Assembly (NCBI RefSeq): GCF_000341265.1
Contig: NZ_ANAE01000082.1
Coordinates: 1 to 36,617, forward strand
Source of the DNA: Nocardiopsis prasina DSM 43845
GTDB lineage: Bacteria; Actinomycetota; Actinomycetes; Streptosporangiales; Streptosporangiaceae
Reading direction: 5' to 3'
Length of the DNA: 36,617 nt
Shown here: positions 1 to 8,276 of the stretch, in pieces
How the letters are laid out: the number at the start of each line of letters is the position of its first letter
Position numbering within the stretch: the stretch's first letter is position 1
Translations under genes and position numbers: made by a program
The notes under the pieces: generated by a model
The model's input: only the letters and a program-made list of their open reading frames with translations
What the model was told of the DNA's origin: nothing
The model's database searches: none

Positions 1-140
1 CTGAGCAGGCTCCCGGCGCGGGCCGCCCCGTCTGAGCCCTGGCCCTCTACCTGTCTCAGCACCCTTGACCTTTCCTGTCTCAGGCCCCTGCCCCCGGGGT
101 CTGCCGCGACCTTTCCCTGATCCCCCTGGAGTGGTGTTCG
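1..140. other. Leader of the toxin locus
   Basis: No gene is visible. The segment carries two copies of CTGTCTCAG (51-59 and 75-83) with a TTGACC hexamer (65-70) between them. The hexamer could be a -35 element, but I see no convincing -10 at the right distance. GGAG at 128-131 is a usable ribosome binding site for the GTG at 141. Confidence 0.3.
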
Positions 141-458
141 GTGCCCCCCGAAGAAGTCAGACCGATCGACTGTGAAGGCAAGATCGATCCCAGCTTGTTC
201 CCGGTCCCCGAGACCGAGACACCCATGCTGGAGTGGCACGCCAGCAGGCTGCGCACGGCCGGTCAGCAGATGGAGGAGACCGGGGGCGACATCGTCCAGG
301 CCTGGGAAGGTCTGACCAGCTGCTATTCGGCGCCCGAGGCCCAGACCCTGCACGAGGCCCTGGACCCGGTCGCCCCCCAGGGGGTCGAGGTCAACACCGC
401 CACCGAGCGAGCGGCCGGGGCCTTGGAGGACTTCGCGGAGACCGTTCGGGAGATCTAG
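141..458 (+). CDS. WXG100-like N-terminal fragment of the split toxin
   Basis: 105 residues from a GTG start with GGAG about ten bases upstream. The product is mainly alpha-helical with a WHASRLR/AWEGL pattern typical of actinobacterial WXG100-like toxin N-termini, which serve as export and pairing modules in ESX-type secretion. It ends at an amber TAG after TVREI. The next codons in the same frame continue a normal helical hairpin, so this is a truncated piece rather than a free-standing small ESX protein. If translated, it might still fold as a small helical protein. I infer it is non-functional as a toxin. Confidence 0.65.
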   Translation: MPPEEVRPIDCEGKIDPSLFPVPETETPMLEWHASRLRTAGQQMEETGGDIVQAWEGLTSCYSAPEAQTLHEALDPVAPQGVEVNTATERAAGALEDFAETVREI

Positions 459-479
459 GGCAAGTGGCGGACCCTGACC

Positions 480-2441
480 GTGGACTCCTACTCCTTTCGC
501 GCTGAGATCGCGGAGGAGGGGCAGGACTGGAACAAGGGCGAGGGCCTGTTCGGGACCGGGGACAGCGCCAACGCCGACAGGAACGAAGCGTTGTTGCTGC
601 GGGCGGCCAACCTGGTCGGTGACTTCGAGCGGGCCGAGATCACCTGCGCGAACGCGATCAACGTCGGGCTCGCCGGGCGCACCGACTTCGTGAGTGAGAA
701 GGATCTGGATGGTGCGGCACCCGACCCGGACCAGTTCGTGCACGGGTACGGTGCCGATCTGACCGAGCTCCCGACGTCCTGGGGTGAGGCCGCCGCGGGC
801 ACCGACTACGGGTGGGTTCGGGACGTGGGCTCGGCGGTGTGGGACTTCGGTGTGGGCGCGGTCGAGGGGGTGGGTGCGGCCGTGGGCGCCCATTCCTCCC
901 AGGGGTGGTTCGCGCAGTCGTGGGGGGACTCGCTCAAGGAGTACCACTGGGGCAACCTGACCTCGGCTGCTTCGTTGGTGGGGATGTATGACGCGGAGTC
1001 GGACTCGTTGGGCTGGGCGGGGCTGTCTTCGGCGGGCCAGGCGTGGAAGGACCTGGCGCACTCGGTGGTGCCGTGGGAGGAGTGGGGCGAGCGTCCCGGG
1101 TACGTGATCGGGACCGCTCTGCTCAACATCGGCGCGACCGTGGGCGGCGCCGTGCTGACCGCCACGGGTGTGGGCGCGGTGGTGGGAGTGCCGTTGATGG
1201 CCTGGCGCGGCGCGGCGATCCTGGATGGCATGGGCAGCTCCAACCGCGGCGGCGGCGGTGGCGGGGTGGATCTGCCGACCCTTTCCACAAACGCTTCGGT
1301 CACCTCCCACGTCAGCCCCGGCCAGATGGAAGTCATCAAGGCCTACATGGACCAACTGGTCAACCCCGTCTATTCGGATACCGGTGATCTGGCGGGAGGT
1401 CCCTCCAGTGGTGGCGTCGAGGGCGCGGGGTCCGGCCGTGTCGGCACCACGAACTCGGCGCAGGGAGATGGCTCCGCCACGCCCGCTTCGCATAGGGGCA
1501 GCGGTGAAAAGCGTGCGGCGACCGCTGAGGAACTGCGGGTCTTCGACGAGATCATCGAGAACGACCCGCAGTTGAAGGCGCAACTCGAAGAGTACGGACC
1601 CGCTTTCAGAGAGCACGACGCGGCTCCAGGAGATCTCGGTGACGGTTCTTGGACCGGAGGAGCTGGCAACGCCCGTCAACCAAGTGACGGCCCAGTCGGT
1701 GAGCAGTCCAGGTCAGCGGACCCCGATGTCGATCCGTCGCACGCACAGCGGATTGATCTGACCGAATCCGGCGAAGCGGGGACGGGCTTGCGTTCCGAAG
1801 GTCAGGCACCGGCCAACGAGAGCAGCCGCGCGCCGGTGGCGGTTCTGGACCGAGACGGTGGGGCGACCGGTGACGGTGCGGGCGGCCCCAACGATGACAA
1901 CGGTGCCCAAAGGACATCGGAGGATGGGCACCGGCGTACCAGCTCCGCTGGCGGTACGCTCCTGGGCGGCGGCTCTTCCTCAGGTGGTCCCGGAGAGCCT
2001 GGCCACGGTTCCGGTCCGGGCCATGATCGCAGCGATTCTCAGGAGCAGGGCGGTCCTCACGGCGACGGCTCGAACTCGGACAGATCTCAGGGGAGTGGTC
2101 ACCAGGGCAACCCCTGGGACAAGGAATGGAACAACGACAAACTCAACGAGCGCTACCGGGTACCGGTGGTACCGGAAGAGCGAAGGCACAAGCTCGAGGT
2201 TGGTGACAGTGGCCCGCCCTCTTTCCCGGAGGAGGGTGCGCGGTTCGCTGACAATCAGAGATTGGAGCCAAACTCAGTATGGGATGTCAAGGGTAGAGGA
2301 AGATTCTACAGTGATGGCGATGGGAGGATCTCCCACATTGACACCCATCCCGGAAACAAGGTTGATGCAAATCCGGAGCTCAGGGAAGAAATATCATTAC
2401 GAGACCGATTCAAGAACCAGAACATCACACGCCCATGGTGA
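480..2441 (+). CDS. Middle and linker of the split toxin (open fragment)
   Basis: A 653-residue open frame in the same frame as the 141-458 fragment. The nominal GTG start at 480 has no ribosome binding site, so it is probably only the continuation after the amber stop. Residues 1-70 finish the WXG100-like helical region (CANAIN is a recurrent motif of that region). Residues about 105-260 are rich in Gly/Ala/Trp and include a hydrophobic stretch around 205-245 that could be membrane-active. Residues 265-545 are a low-complexity Ser/Gly/Asp linker. About 560-635 begins the nuclease toxin domain (LEPNSVWDVKGRGRFY, then DGRISHIDTH). The last 15 or so residues are out of frame with the family and end at TGA 2439-2441. 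Confidence 0.6.
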   Translation: MDSYSFRAEIAEEGQDWNKGEGLFGTGDSANADRNEALLLRAANLVGDFERAEITCANAINVGLAGRTDFVSEKDLDGAAPDPDQFVHGYGADLTELPTSWGEAAAGTDYGWVRDVGSAVWDFGVGAVEGVGAAVGAHSSQGWFAQSWGDSLKEYHWGNLTSAASLVGMYDAESDSLGWAGLSSAGQAWKDLAHSVVPWEEWGERPGYVIGTALLNIGATVGGAVLTATGVGAVVGVPLMAWRGAAILDGMGSSNRGGGGGGVDLPTLSTNASVTSHVSPGQMEVIKAYMDQLVNPVYSDTGDLAGGPSSGGVEGAGSGRVGTTNSAQGDGSATPASHRGSGEKRAATAEELRVFDEIIENDPQLKAQLEEYGPAFREHDAAPGDLGDGSWTGGAGNARQPSDGPVGEQSRSADPDVDPSHAQRIDLTESGEAGTGLRSEGQAPANESSRAPVAVLDRDGGATGDGAGGPNDDNGAQRTSEDGHRRTSSAGGTLLGGGSSSGGPGEPGHGSGPGHDRSDSQEQGGPHGDGSNSDRSQGSGHQGNPWDKEWNNDKLNERYRVPVVPEERRHKLEVGDSGPPSFPEEGARFADNQRLEPNSVWDVKGRGRFYSDGDGRISHIDTHPGNKVDANPELREEISLRDRFKNQNITRPW

Positions 2442-2493
2442 GCTACAAAGACTCAAGGCGAGTACTGATGAAGGCGGCATGAGCCTGAAGTAA

Positions 2494-3045
2494 AAGAATG
2501 AATTCTACCGGACGAGCGACCAGGGCGCCGCCGGAAGAAGGGGCGGGGAGCAGTACACAGAGGGCGATCCGATCTACCACACGGCCCAGTGGGATGGCGG
2601 ACACTTCTTTGGCACCGGCTTTGGCGGAAGCGGTCATCACTTGAATCTCTATGCACAGCTCCGGGAGGTGAACCAAAATAGAGTCAAGTCCAACGAGGCG
2701 AACAGCTTCTTCAAAATCGAGAGCAAGTGGCGGGAGCTGCTTGACAATAACCATAAGGTGGAAGTGACATTCGATGCAGAATATTCGGGTGACAGCAAGG
2801 TTCCATCCAGGGTTTCTGTTGTGTTTAGCATCGACGGAAACCCCCCCAAGAAAGTAGACTTCGAAAACACCCCAGACACCAGGGTGGAAGGTCAGCCTAA
2901 GCGCAAGTACTATGATCGATACCCGACAGGCGCGGGATCTGGCGCCGGCTCTGTAGTCGCCGGATCGGTCCTTGTTCAGGCGGGCGGCCCTGGAGAGGTT
3001 CCGCCACCAGAAGACGAGATTCGACCTCCGGAAACTGTGAGGTAG
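2494..3045 (+). pseudogene. Detached nuclease toxin C-terminus (Endonuclease_NS_2-like)
   Basis: This is the open stretch after the TAA at 2491-2493, in the frame that continues from YHYETD upstream. It contains DGGHFFGTGFGG (about 2593-2628), which resembles the catalytic His region of DNA/RNA non-specific endonuclease toxins. The NLYAQLREVNQN segment follows, then the KVEVTFDAEYSGDSKVPSR strand region. It ends TVR at 3043-3045 after a Gly/Pro-rich tail that is unusual for the family. No start with a ribosome binding site is present, so it is probably not made. Codon use is visibly more A/T-rich than in the surrounding genes, as is common for exchanged toxin tips. Confidence 0.7.
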
Positions 3046-3072
3046 CAATTAACGAAAGCGCGGTAATGGTTC

Positions 3073-3513
3073 ATGACCATGAGTCCTGAAGAGCAGGGGA
3101 ATAAACTTCAAGAAGTCGGGTCTATCATTTTGGATAACATCCCTTCCGCATGGGGAGATATCTCTGTTGACTTCTGCTCCTGTCACCGGGTCAGTGGATC
3201 TACCGTCATTGTGACGGGCGTTGATGGCGAGCTCTCCTATCCGAGCCTCCCTGGGGATGCGGTCACTGCCCTGAGGGACCTTCGGGAGGGCATGTTCCGT
3301 GAAGGGACGGGGACTTGGTTCAGCCTCCGCTATGTCATCACAAGTGATCTTCGGTATCACGTGGACTACGATTACGATGCGGAACCCGACTTCGGATTCG
3401 AGATCGCTTTTAGCGACTTTCAGAGGGACTTGGACAGATTCCCTCGCGACGAGGAGCATATTCCTGACTGGCTTCGGGAGAAACTGAGTCGGGCCGCGGC
3501 AGGGGAGGACTGA
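3073..3513 (+). CDS. YezG/DUF600-like immunity protein, copy 1
   Basis: 146 residues, an acidic single-domain cytoplasmic protein. The pattern REGTGTWFSLRY, then HVDYDYDAEPDF, then a C-terminal FPRDEEHIPDWL helix fits the YezG (DUF600) immunity family, known to neutralise nuclease-type LXG/WXG toxins. It starts 27 bases after the toxin relic, the classic toxin-immunity order. ATG at 3073 lacks a strong Shine-Dalgarno sequence; ATG at 3079 (MSPEEQ) is the alternative. The frame is intact even though the toxin is broken. It is clearly homologous to the gene at 4305-4769. Function is inferred from family and position. Confidence 0.75.
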   Translation: MTMSPEEQGNKLQEVGSIILDNIPSAWGDISVDFCSCHRVSGSTVIVTGVDGELSYPSLPGDAVTALRDLREGMFREGTGTWFSLRYVITSDLRYHVDYDYDAEPDFGFEIAFSDFQRDLDRFPRDEEHIPDWLREKLSRAAAGED

Positions 3514-3659
3514 GCGGGTTGCGGGCCTGTTGTCCGCTCCACGCCGGCACCTGGGCATGCCGAGAATCGAGGGGTAGTCTCGCTTGGTTTGTAGGTGCCA
3601 CCCCGGACGATCCTGGCATCCGCATCGGAGTAGCTCCGTTTCGAGGGAGTGCCCCCGGC

Positions 3660-4156
3660 CCGAACAGCGGCTGGGCACCGAGGTCGTAGCCATCGGTGAG
3701 GGCGCGCTCCCCGGGGGCGCTTCTCCAGGAGGCCGTTGACGGCATGTTGCCCTCGGCCGGAACGATCCGCTGCTCGCCGCCCCCGGGCTGCTCGAAGCGC
3801 GGGGCGATCGAGCCGACCCACGCGGTGGTCGTACTCGCGAGTGCTGCGCCCATATGACCGGCCGGGATGACCCGCGCGTGCCAGGAGAAGGTGGTGCAGC
3901 ATCCAGCCCGAGGCCAGCCCTTGGAACTGCTTCATCGACGGCCAAGGAACCCCACGGGGGACAGTCAGCCGAACCGGTCACACGCCTCGGACAGGGTTCC
4001 CACGAGGCCGTCCTGAGGCAGCTCGAACGGGTCCAGACTGGTGTCGCCGCACAGGTAGCGCTCGTAGTTCTTCGCACTGGGCGGCGGGGACAGCACCGGA
4101 AAGTCCGAGGAGTCGGCTGGGTGGAGGCGGTGGCTGGCCCGGCGGTGATCAGCCAC
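3660..4156 (-). pseudogene. Relic of a TNT-type (NAD glycohydrolase) toxin domain
   Basis: Reading the minus strand, fragments of a TNT (tuberculosis necrotizing toxin) domain appear in order but in different frames. NYERYLCGDTSLDPFELP near 4050-4100 is followed by DRFG, then TGA at 3967-3965 where family members have Gly, then LSPVGFL. Further on, GSIAPRFEQPGGGEQ (about 3776-3814) matches the conserved GxIAPxFxQPGGGxQ core. VNGLLEK follows in another frame, then ALTDGYDLG in a third relation. The middle of the domain is missing. I count at least one nonsense change, two frameshifts and a deletion. Orientation is opposite to the flanking immunity genes. The region 3514-4300 holds no plus-strand gene. 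Confidence 0.55.
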
Positions 4157-4304
4157 CGCGCTGGTTGATCAACGTGCTTGGACGGACGATCACCTGGTCC
4201 AGCCCCCTGGCGACCAGGTGGGCGTCGGCCTCCTCCTCCACCGCGGCGATGCAGGATCGTCCGCCTCATGAGAATTTAACCGAAAAACTACTGAGGTCGA
4301 ATCA

Positions 4305-4769
4305 GTGAGTAGTCCGAATATCACCCCTGACGACTCTCTGGATCCGATACAACAGCAGGAGCTGACCAATGGAGTGGCGAGGGCTCTCGTCAACTCAGCG
4401 CCTCCCGGGTGGTCCGAGATAACGCTAGATGTCATTTCTTTGGCAAGATTGACGACCATCGGAAATTGGGTCAGCAGGAATAACAATCCCCCCGAAAGGG
4501 AATTCTTTCCACATAGCGTAAACAATGATGTGATCAGACTTCGCCTTGGGATGTACAGAGAGGGAACTGGAACCTGGTTTTCCATGCGCATGCATATTAT
4601 TCCCCCCGGCAGATTCAAAGTCGAATTCAACTATGATGAGAAGCCCACGTATTTCATGCCCCCAGACCCACAGGAGTTCGCGACTGACTTCGAGAAGTTC
4701 CCGAGAAGCCCGGAAAATATTCCATCGTGGCTTCAAGAGGAACTCGATCACGCCTCCCGCGAAGAGTGA
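4305..4769 (+). CDS. YezG/DUF600-like immunity protein, copy 2
   Basis: 154 residues from GTG 4305, with CTGAGG at 4291-4296 as ribosome binding site. It shares REGTGTWFSMR, a KVEFNYDEKP strand and the FPRSPENIPSWLQEEL tail with the protein at 3073-3513, so the two are paralogues of the YezG immunity family. No intact cognate toxin is present, making it an orphan immunity gene. The A/T-richer composition (many AAT, ATT and AGA codons) contrasts with the surrounding high-GC genes and suggests transfer. The alternative is a protein of the same fold with an unrelated role, which I consider less likely. Confidence 0.75.
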   Translation: MSSPNITPDDSLDPIQQQELTNGVARALVNSAPPGWSEITLDVISLARLTTIGNWVSRNNNPPEREFFPHSVNNDVIRLRLGMYREGTGTWFSMRMHIIPPGRFKVEFNYDEKPTYFMPPDPQEFATDFEKFPRSPENIPSWLQEELDHASREE

Positions 4770-5059
4770 AAGCACGCAATAGTTCAGGCACGACATTGCC
4801 TCTGCGCGGACAGTCATCCCTCTCCCGAAGAGGACACTCCTTTCATTGACCCCAAAAGGGACACTTGGAGCTTCAGGAGGAAGTTGCGACGATCTCGCGC
4901 ATCGCTTTTGAAGTCAGGACACTGCTCCTACGACAAAAAGTGCGCCTGAGTGGTTCCAGTTGGGGATCGACAGGCCCACAGGGGACTCTGAGGAGCGTCA
5001 CCGCAGTTCACTGGCGGAACATCGAACCTTCTGGTCCGAGGGACAGCGATCAGTGATTC
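4770..5059. other. Gene-free stretch between immunity gene and two-component system
   Basis: Only short overlapping open frames without family resemblance are seen. The first hundred bases stay A/T-rich like the toxin locus. From about 5060 the composition returns to high GC. I see no convincing terminator hairpin for either converging gene. Confidence 0.4.
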
Positions 5060-5713
5060 CTAGTCGTCCGCCCAAGTGGTCAGGCCGTGGCGGTACGCGT
5101 AGACGGCCGCCTGCACCCGGCTCTCCACCCCCAGTTTGGTGAGGATCCGGGCCACGTGGACCTTGGCCGTGCCGAGGGTGATCCCCAGCTCCCCGGCGAT
5201 TGCGGCGTTGCTGTGCCCCCTGGCCACCAGCACCAACACCTCCCGTTCACGGGAGGTCAGGTCATCGACCAACCGTGGCGGCGTGCGCGGCGAGGTCCTC
5301 GCGAACCGGTCCACCAGCCGCGGCGTGACCTTCGGGTCGATCACCCCCTGGCCGGAGGCCGCCGCCCGCACCGCTTCCACGTACAGCTCCGGATCACTCT
5401 CCTTGAGCAGGAACCCCACCGCCCCCGCCTGGAGTGCCCCGAACAGGTACTCGTCGGTGTCGAAGGTGGTCAGCATGACCGTCGGCGGCGCGGGCGAGAG
5501 CCCGGACAGCTCCCGGGCCGCCGAGACACCGTCCGTTCCGGGCATCCGGATGTCGGTGAGCACCACGTCCGGTCCCAGGCGTCGCGCCATGGACACCAGC
5601 TCCCGACCGTTCGCCGCCGCTCCCACCACCTCCACGTCCCCCACCGGACGGAACAGCAGCCGCAGCCCCTCGCGTGCGGCTGGCTGGTCGTCGGCGATCA
5701 ACAGCCGGATCAT
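5060..5713 (-). CDS. NarL/LuxR-family response regulator
   Basis: 217 residues. The receiver domain (residues 1-120) has the acidic pair D8-D9, the phospho-acceptor D54 in VVLTDIRMPG, the switch Thr near 83 and K104 in GFLLKESD. The LuxR-type HTH (about 150-205) contains LTSREREVLVLVARG and the recognition helix region TAKVHVARILTKLG. It is the partner of the histidine kinase just upstream: its ATG overlaps the kinase stop by four bases (ATGA, 5710-5713), so the pair is translationally coupled. The target promoters cannot be told, but the divergent DUF418 gene is an obvious candidate. Confidence 0.93.
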   Translation of the reverse strand: MIRLLIADDQPAAREGLRLLFRPVGDVEVVGAAANGRELVSMARRLGPDVVLTDIRMPGTDGVSAARELSGLSPAPPTVMLTTFDTDEYLFGALQAGAVGFLLKESDPELYVEAVRAAASGQGVIDPKVTPRLVDRFARTSPRTPPRLVDDLTSREREVLVLVARGHSNAAIAGELGITLGTAKVHVARILTKLGVESRVQAAVYAYRHGLTTWADD

Positions 5714-6987
5714 CCCGTCCCCTCCCCGACCTGGGTCTCCTCCACCGCTCCGGCACCGCCCGACGCGCCCCCCACAGGAAGCACGGCCCGCACCCGCCAG
5801 CCCCGGCCCGGCAGCCTCCCCGCCTCCAGGACGCCGCCCAGCTCCTCGGCGCGCTGCCGCATCCCCGCCAGGCCGATCCCGCCGTCACCTTCCGCTCCCA
5901 CCGGCACGCGCCGACCGTCGTCCTCCACCGTGACCGTCAGCGCGTCCGCTGAGCGCGTCAGCCGCACCCGTACCCGCCGCGCCGAAGCGTGCCGCAGCAC
6001 GTTGCCCAAGGACTCCTGGACGATCCGGTACACGTCCGCCCCCACCCGATCGGGCACCCCCTCCCCCACTCCCTCGGGCATCACCAACTCCACCAGCACC
6101 CCCGTGCCCTCCAACGCAGCCGTCAGGGACGGAAGGTCCGCGAGCCCGGTACCCGGCACCGCCTCAGACAGCCGGTCCTCCCGCAACGCGTCCAACAGTT
6201 CGCGCACCTCCCGCACCGCGCGTCCGGACAGCTCCGCGACCAACCCGAGCACGGCCTCGGCCTCCGGGTCCCGCCCCTCCAGGGCCTGCCGACCACCGAC
6301 CGCCAGCAACCGGATGGCGCTCAGGTGGTGCCCGGCGATGTCGTGCACCTCGCGGGCCAACCTGTCCCGCTCACGCAGTCGTTCGCGCTCGAAGGAGTCG
6401 CGCACCGCGCGCCGCAACCCCTCGGCGCGGTCGGCCCGTAGCCGCCACACGTACCCGCCCAGCAGGGGCACGAAGGCGGGCAGCGCCCACAGGACGAAGT
6501 CCAGCCCGTCACCGATCACGGACGCGGCCGGTGCGGACGGATCCCCCGACCACTCGACCAACGTGTTGGTTTCGGGGAAGAGGACCACCTGATAGGCGAA
6601 CCACCACACCACCGACGCCACGGCAAGCAGCGGCGCCGCCCCGGGACGCCGATGGGCGGCCGACGCGACGGCGACCATGGCGGCGAGCAGGGAGCCGTCG
6701 TGGCCCACGGCCGCGTACGAGACGAACACGAGGGCCCCCGCGACCAGCGCGACGGCCACCGGGAACCGTCGTCGCAGGACCAGCGGGGCGCAGGCGAGCA
6801 GCACGACCACCTGGGGAAGCCACCCCGTGTCGGCGTCGAGATCGACCGGAGGTATCTGGAGCGCCAGCAGCCCCACCAGGACCGCCACCACGGTGTCGGG
6901 CACCGGGACGGAAAGCCATCGCCACCGCTGCTGGCGCCCGACTGCTTCGCCCATCCTCGCCGCACTCATCCGTCCATGGTGCGGCAC
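5710..6987 (-). CDS. Sensor histidine kinase (HisKA_3 / NarX type)
   Basis: Up to 425 residues. The N-terminal third has about six membrane segments (roughly residues 31-47, 57-72, 75-95, 99-112, 118-138, 160-183) with no large extracellular sensor loop, so sensing is probably within the membrane. A short coiled linker leads to the dimerisation box REVHDIAGHHLSAI with phospho-accepting H215. A compact HATPase follows, with IVQESLGNVLRHA (N box) and VEDDGR/GIGLAGMRQRAEELGG (G boxes). The start is uncertain: GTG 6987, ATG 6969 and ATG 6954 are all possible and none has a clear ribosome binding site. It signals to the response regulator encoded immediately downstream. Confidence 0.9.
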   Translation of the reverse strand: MPHHGRMSAARMGEAVGRQQRWRWLSVPVPDTVVAVLVGLLALQIPPVDLDADTGWLPQVVVLLACAPLVLRRRFPVAVALVAGALVFVSYAAVGHDGSLLAAMVAVASAAHRRPGAAPLLAVASVVWWFAYQVVLFPETNTLVEWSGDPSAPAASVIGDGLDFVLWALPAFVPLLGGYVWRLRADRAEGLRRAVRDSFERERLRERDRLAREVHDIAGHHLSAIRLLAVGGRQALEGRDPEAEAVLGLVAELSGRAVREVRELLDALREDRLSEAVPGTGLADLPSLTAALEGTGVLVELVMPEGVGEGVPDRVGADVYRIVQESLGNVLRHASARRVRVRLTRSADALTVTVEDDGRRVPVGAEGDGGIGLAGMRQRAEELGGVLEAGRLPGRGWRVRAVLPVGGASGGAGAVEETQVGEGTG

Positions 6988-7091
6988 GGCGCGTGGGCCC
7001 CGCGTCCGCCGAAAGGCGTACGGGGAAGGGGGACCGGGCCTATGCCCTTCGGCAGATGCCGTGGCGGTCCCCTCCTCGGCACCATGCGTTC

Positions 7092-8276
7092 ATGGACACC
7101 ACCAGAACCCCCGGAACCGAGCGAATACCGCTCCTGGACGTGCTGCGCGGGATCGCCATCCTCGGCACACTCAGCATGAACATCTGGCTCTTCGGCCACC
7201 CCGGATCGGTTGGCTACGGACCCGTCGCCGAGGGGCTGCGGACCCTGTTCCTCAGCGGCAAGTTCTTCGCCATGCTCACCCTGCTGTTCGGCGTGGGCCT
7301 GGCCATCCAGCACCGGGCGGCGATGGCCCGTGGCCGCACCTGGCCCGGCAAGCAGCCCTGGCGGGCACTCCTCCTGCTGGTGGAGGGCGCCCTGCACGTC
7401 GTCCTCCTCTTCGCCTGGGACGTGCTCATGGGCTACGCGGTGACGGCGCTGCTGGTCGTCTACCTCCTGGGCCTGTCCGAGCGAACGCGCACGGTGGTCA
7501 TGTGGACCGCCCTGGGCATCCACCTCACCTTCATCGGAGGCGTGACGGTGATCATGAGCCTGGTCTTCTCCATCGAAAGCCATACTCGACTGACCCCGGC
7601 ACAGGTCGAGTGGGACCAGCTGTACCGGGAGGGCAGCTACTCCGACCAGGTCCTGGATCGCGCGACGAGCTTCCTGTCCACCCGGTTGGAGATGGTCATC
7701 GCCTTCCCCATGATGGTGTTCCTCTTTCTGTTGGGGGTGCGCCTGTACCGTGCCGGAGCGTTCGGGGACGACCCGGTCGGCCGGGCCCTGCGGACCCGAA
7801 TGGCGGTCTGGGGCCTGGGACTGGGCCTGCCGCTCAACGCACTGGCCGCCGCCTTCCCCGACGACCTGGGCATGGCCGGGCGCAACGCCTTCGCCTTGGT
7901 TCTGATGCTGGGGTACGTGGGCCTGGTGGGAATTCTGATGGACCGGGTGCGGCGCCCCGGGCAGGTGACGGCCTCCCTGACCGCAGTGGGGAGGACGGCG
8001 CTCAGCAACTACATCCTCCAGAACCTGCTGGCCTCGCTGATCTTCTACTCATGGGGGCTCGGCCTGGGCCAGCTCGCGGACCACGCGGGCCTGATGGCGG
8101 CGGCCTGGGCCGTGATCAGCCTGGTGCTGCTGGCGGGTTCGCGTCTGTGGCTGTCCCGATTTCCACGGGGCCCCATGGAGATGTTCCAGGCCCGGGTCCT
8201 GGCCCTGGTCCCCGAGCGGGATCGCGCTCCCGACCCGCCCCAGGTCGAGGAGAGGAACGCGGACCCACGCGGCTGA
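7092..8276 (+). CDS. DUF418 family membrane protein
   Basis: 394 residues from ATG 7092. The start RIPLLDVLRGIAILGTLSMNI is the usual DUF418 opening. About nine to ten hydrophobic segments follow. The C-terminal half holds the family region TAVGRTALSNYILQN (about residues 295-310) and ends in a charged cytoplasmic tail. The family is widespread in actinobacteria and Bacillus (YeiB-like) and has no settled biochemical role; similarity to membrane acyltransferases has been suggested. It is transcribed divergently from the adjacent histidine kinase across about 100 bases, which suggests, but does not show, that it is a target of that system. An upstream in-frame ATG at 7056 is less likely. Confidence 0.88.
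   Translation: MDTTRTPGTERIPLLDVLRGIAILGTLSMNIWLFGHPGSVGYGPVAEGLRTLFLSGKFFAMLTLLFGVGLAIQHRAAMARGRTWPGKQPWRALLLLVEGALHVVLLFAWDVLMGYAVTALLVVYLLGLSERTRTVVMWTALGIHLTFIGGVTVIMSLVFSIESHTRLTPAQVEWDQLYREGSYSDQVLDRATSFLSTRLEMVIAFPMMVFLFLLGVRLYRAGAFGDDPVGRALRTRMAVWGLGLGLPLNALAAAFPDDLGMAGRNAFALVLMLGYVGLVGILMDRVRRPGQVTASLTAVGRTALSNYILQNLLASLIFYSWGLGLGQLADHAGLMAAAWAVISLVLLAGSRLWLSRFPRGPMEMFQARVLALVPERDRAPDPPQVEERNADPRG

Larger units (their letters stand above)
141..3045 (+). pseudogene. Polymorphic toxin with WXG100-like N-terminus and nuclease C-terminus, broken in three places
   Basis: Read as one gene, this is a secreted polymorphic toxin of about 960 residues. It has a WXG100-like helical start, a glycine-rich hydrophobic middle, a Ser/Gly-rich linker and a C-terminal DNA/RNA non-specific endonuclease domain of the Endonuclease_NS_2 type. 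Three lesions are visible. An in-frame TAG lies at 456-458, and the reading resumes in the same frame with GKWRTLTVDSYSF. A frame change near 2380-2390 sits where NPELR should run on into YHYETD, and some residues appear to be missing there. An in-frame TAA lies at 2491-2493. From 2494 to 3045 the correct frame is open again and contains the nuclease motif DGGHFFGTGFGG. Both stops could be CAG or CAA codons after a C-to-T change. Sequencing error is possible for one lesion but unlikely for three. Family knowledge: such toxins leave by the ESX/type VII route. Confidence 0.8.

Noticed and set aside
4163..4270. Minus-strand fragment reading EEEADAHLVARGLDQVIVRP
   Set aside because: Looks protein-like but too short and without a recognisable family; noted only as part of the toxin graveyard.
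4865..5056. Short plus-strand open frame between the immunity and two-component genes
   Set aside because: No family likeness; not supported by conserved sequence character.
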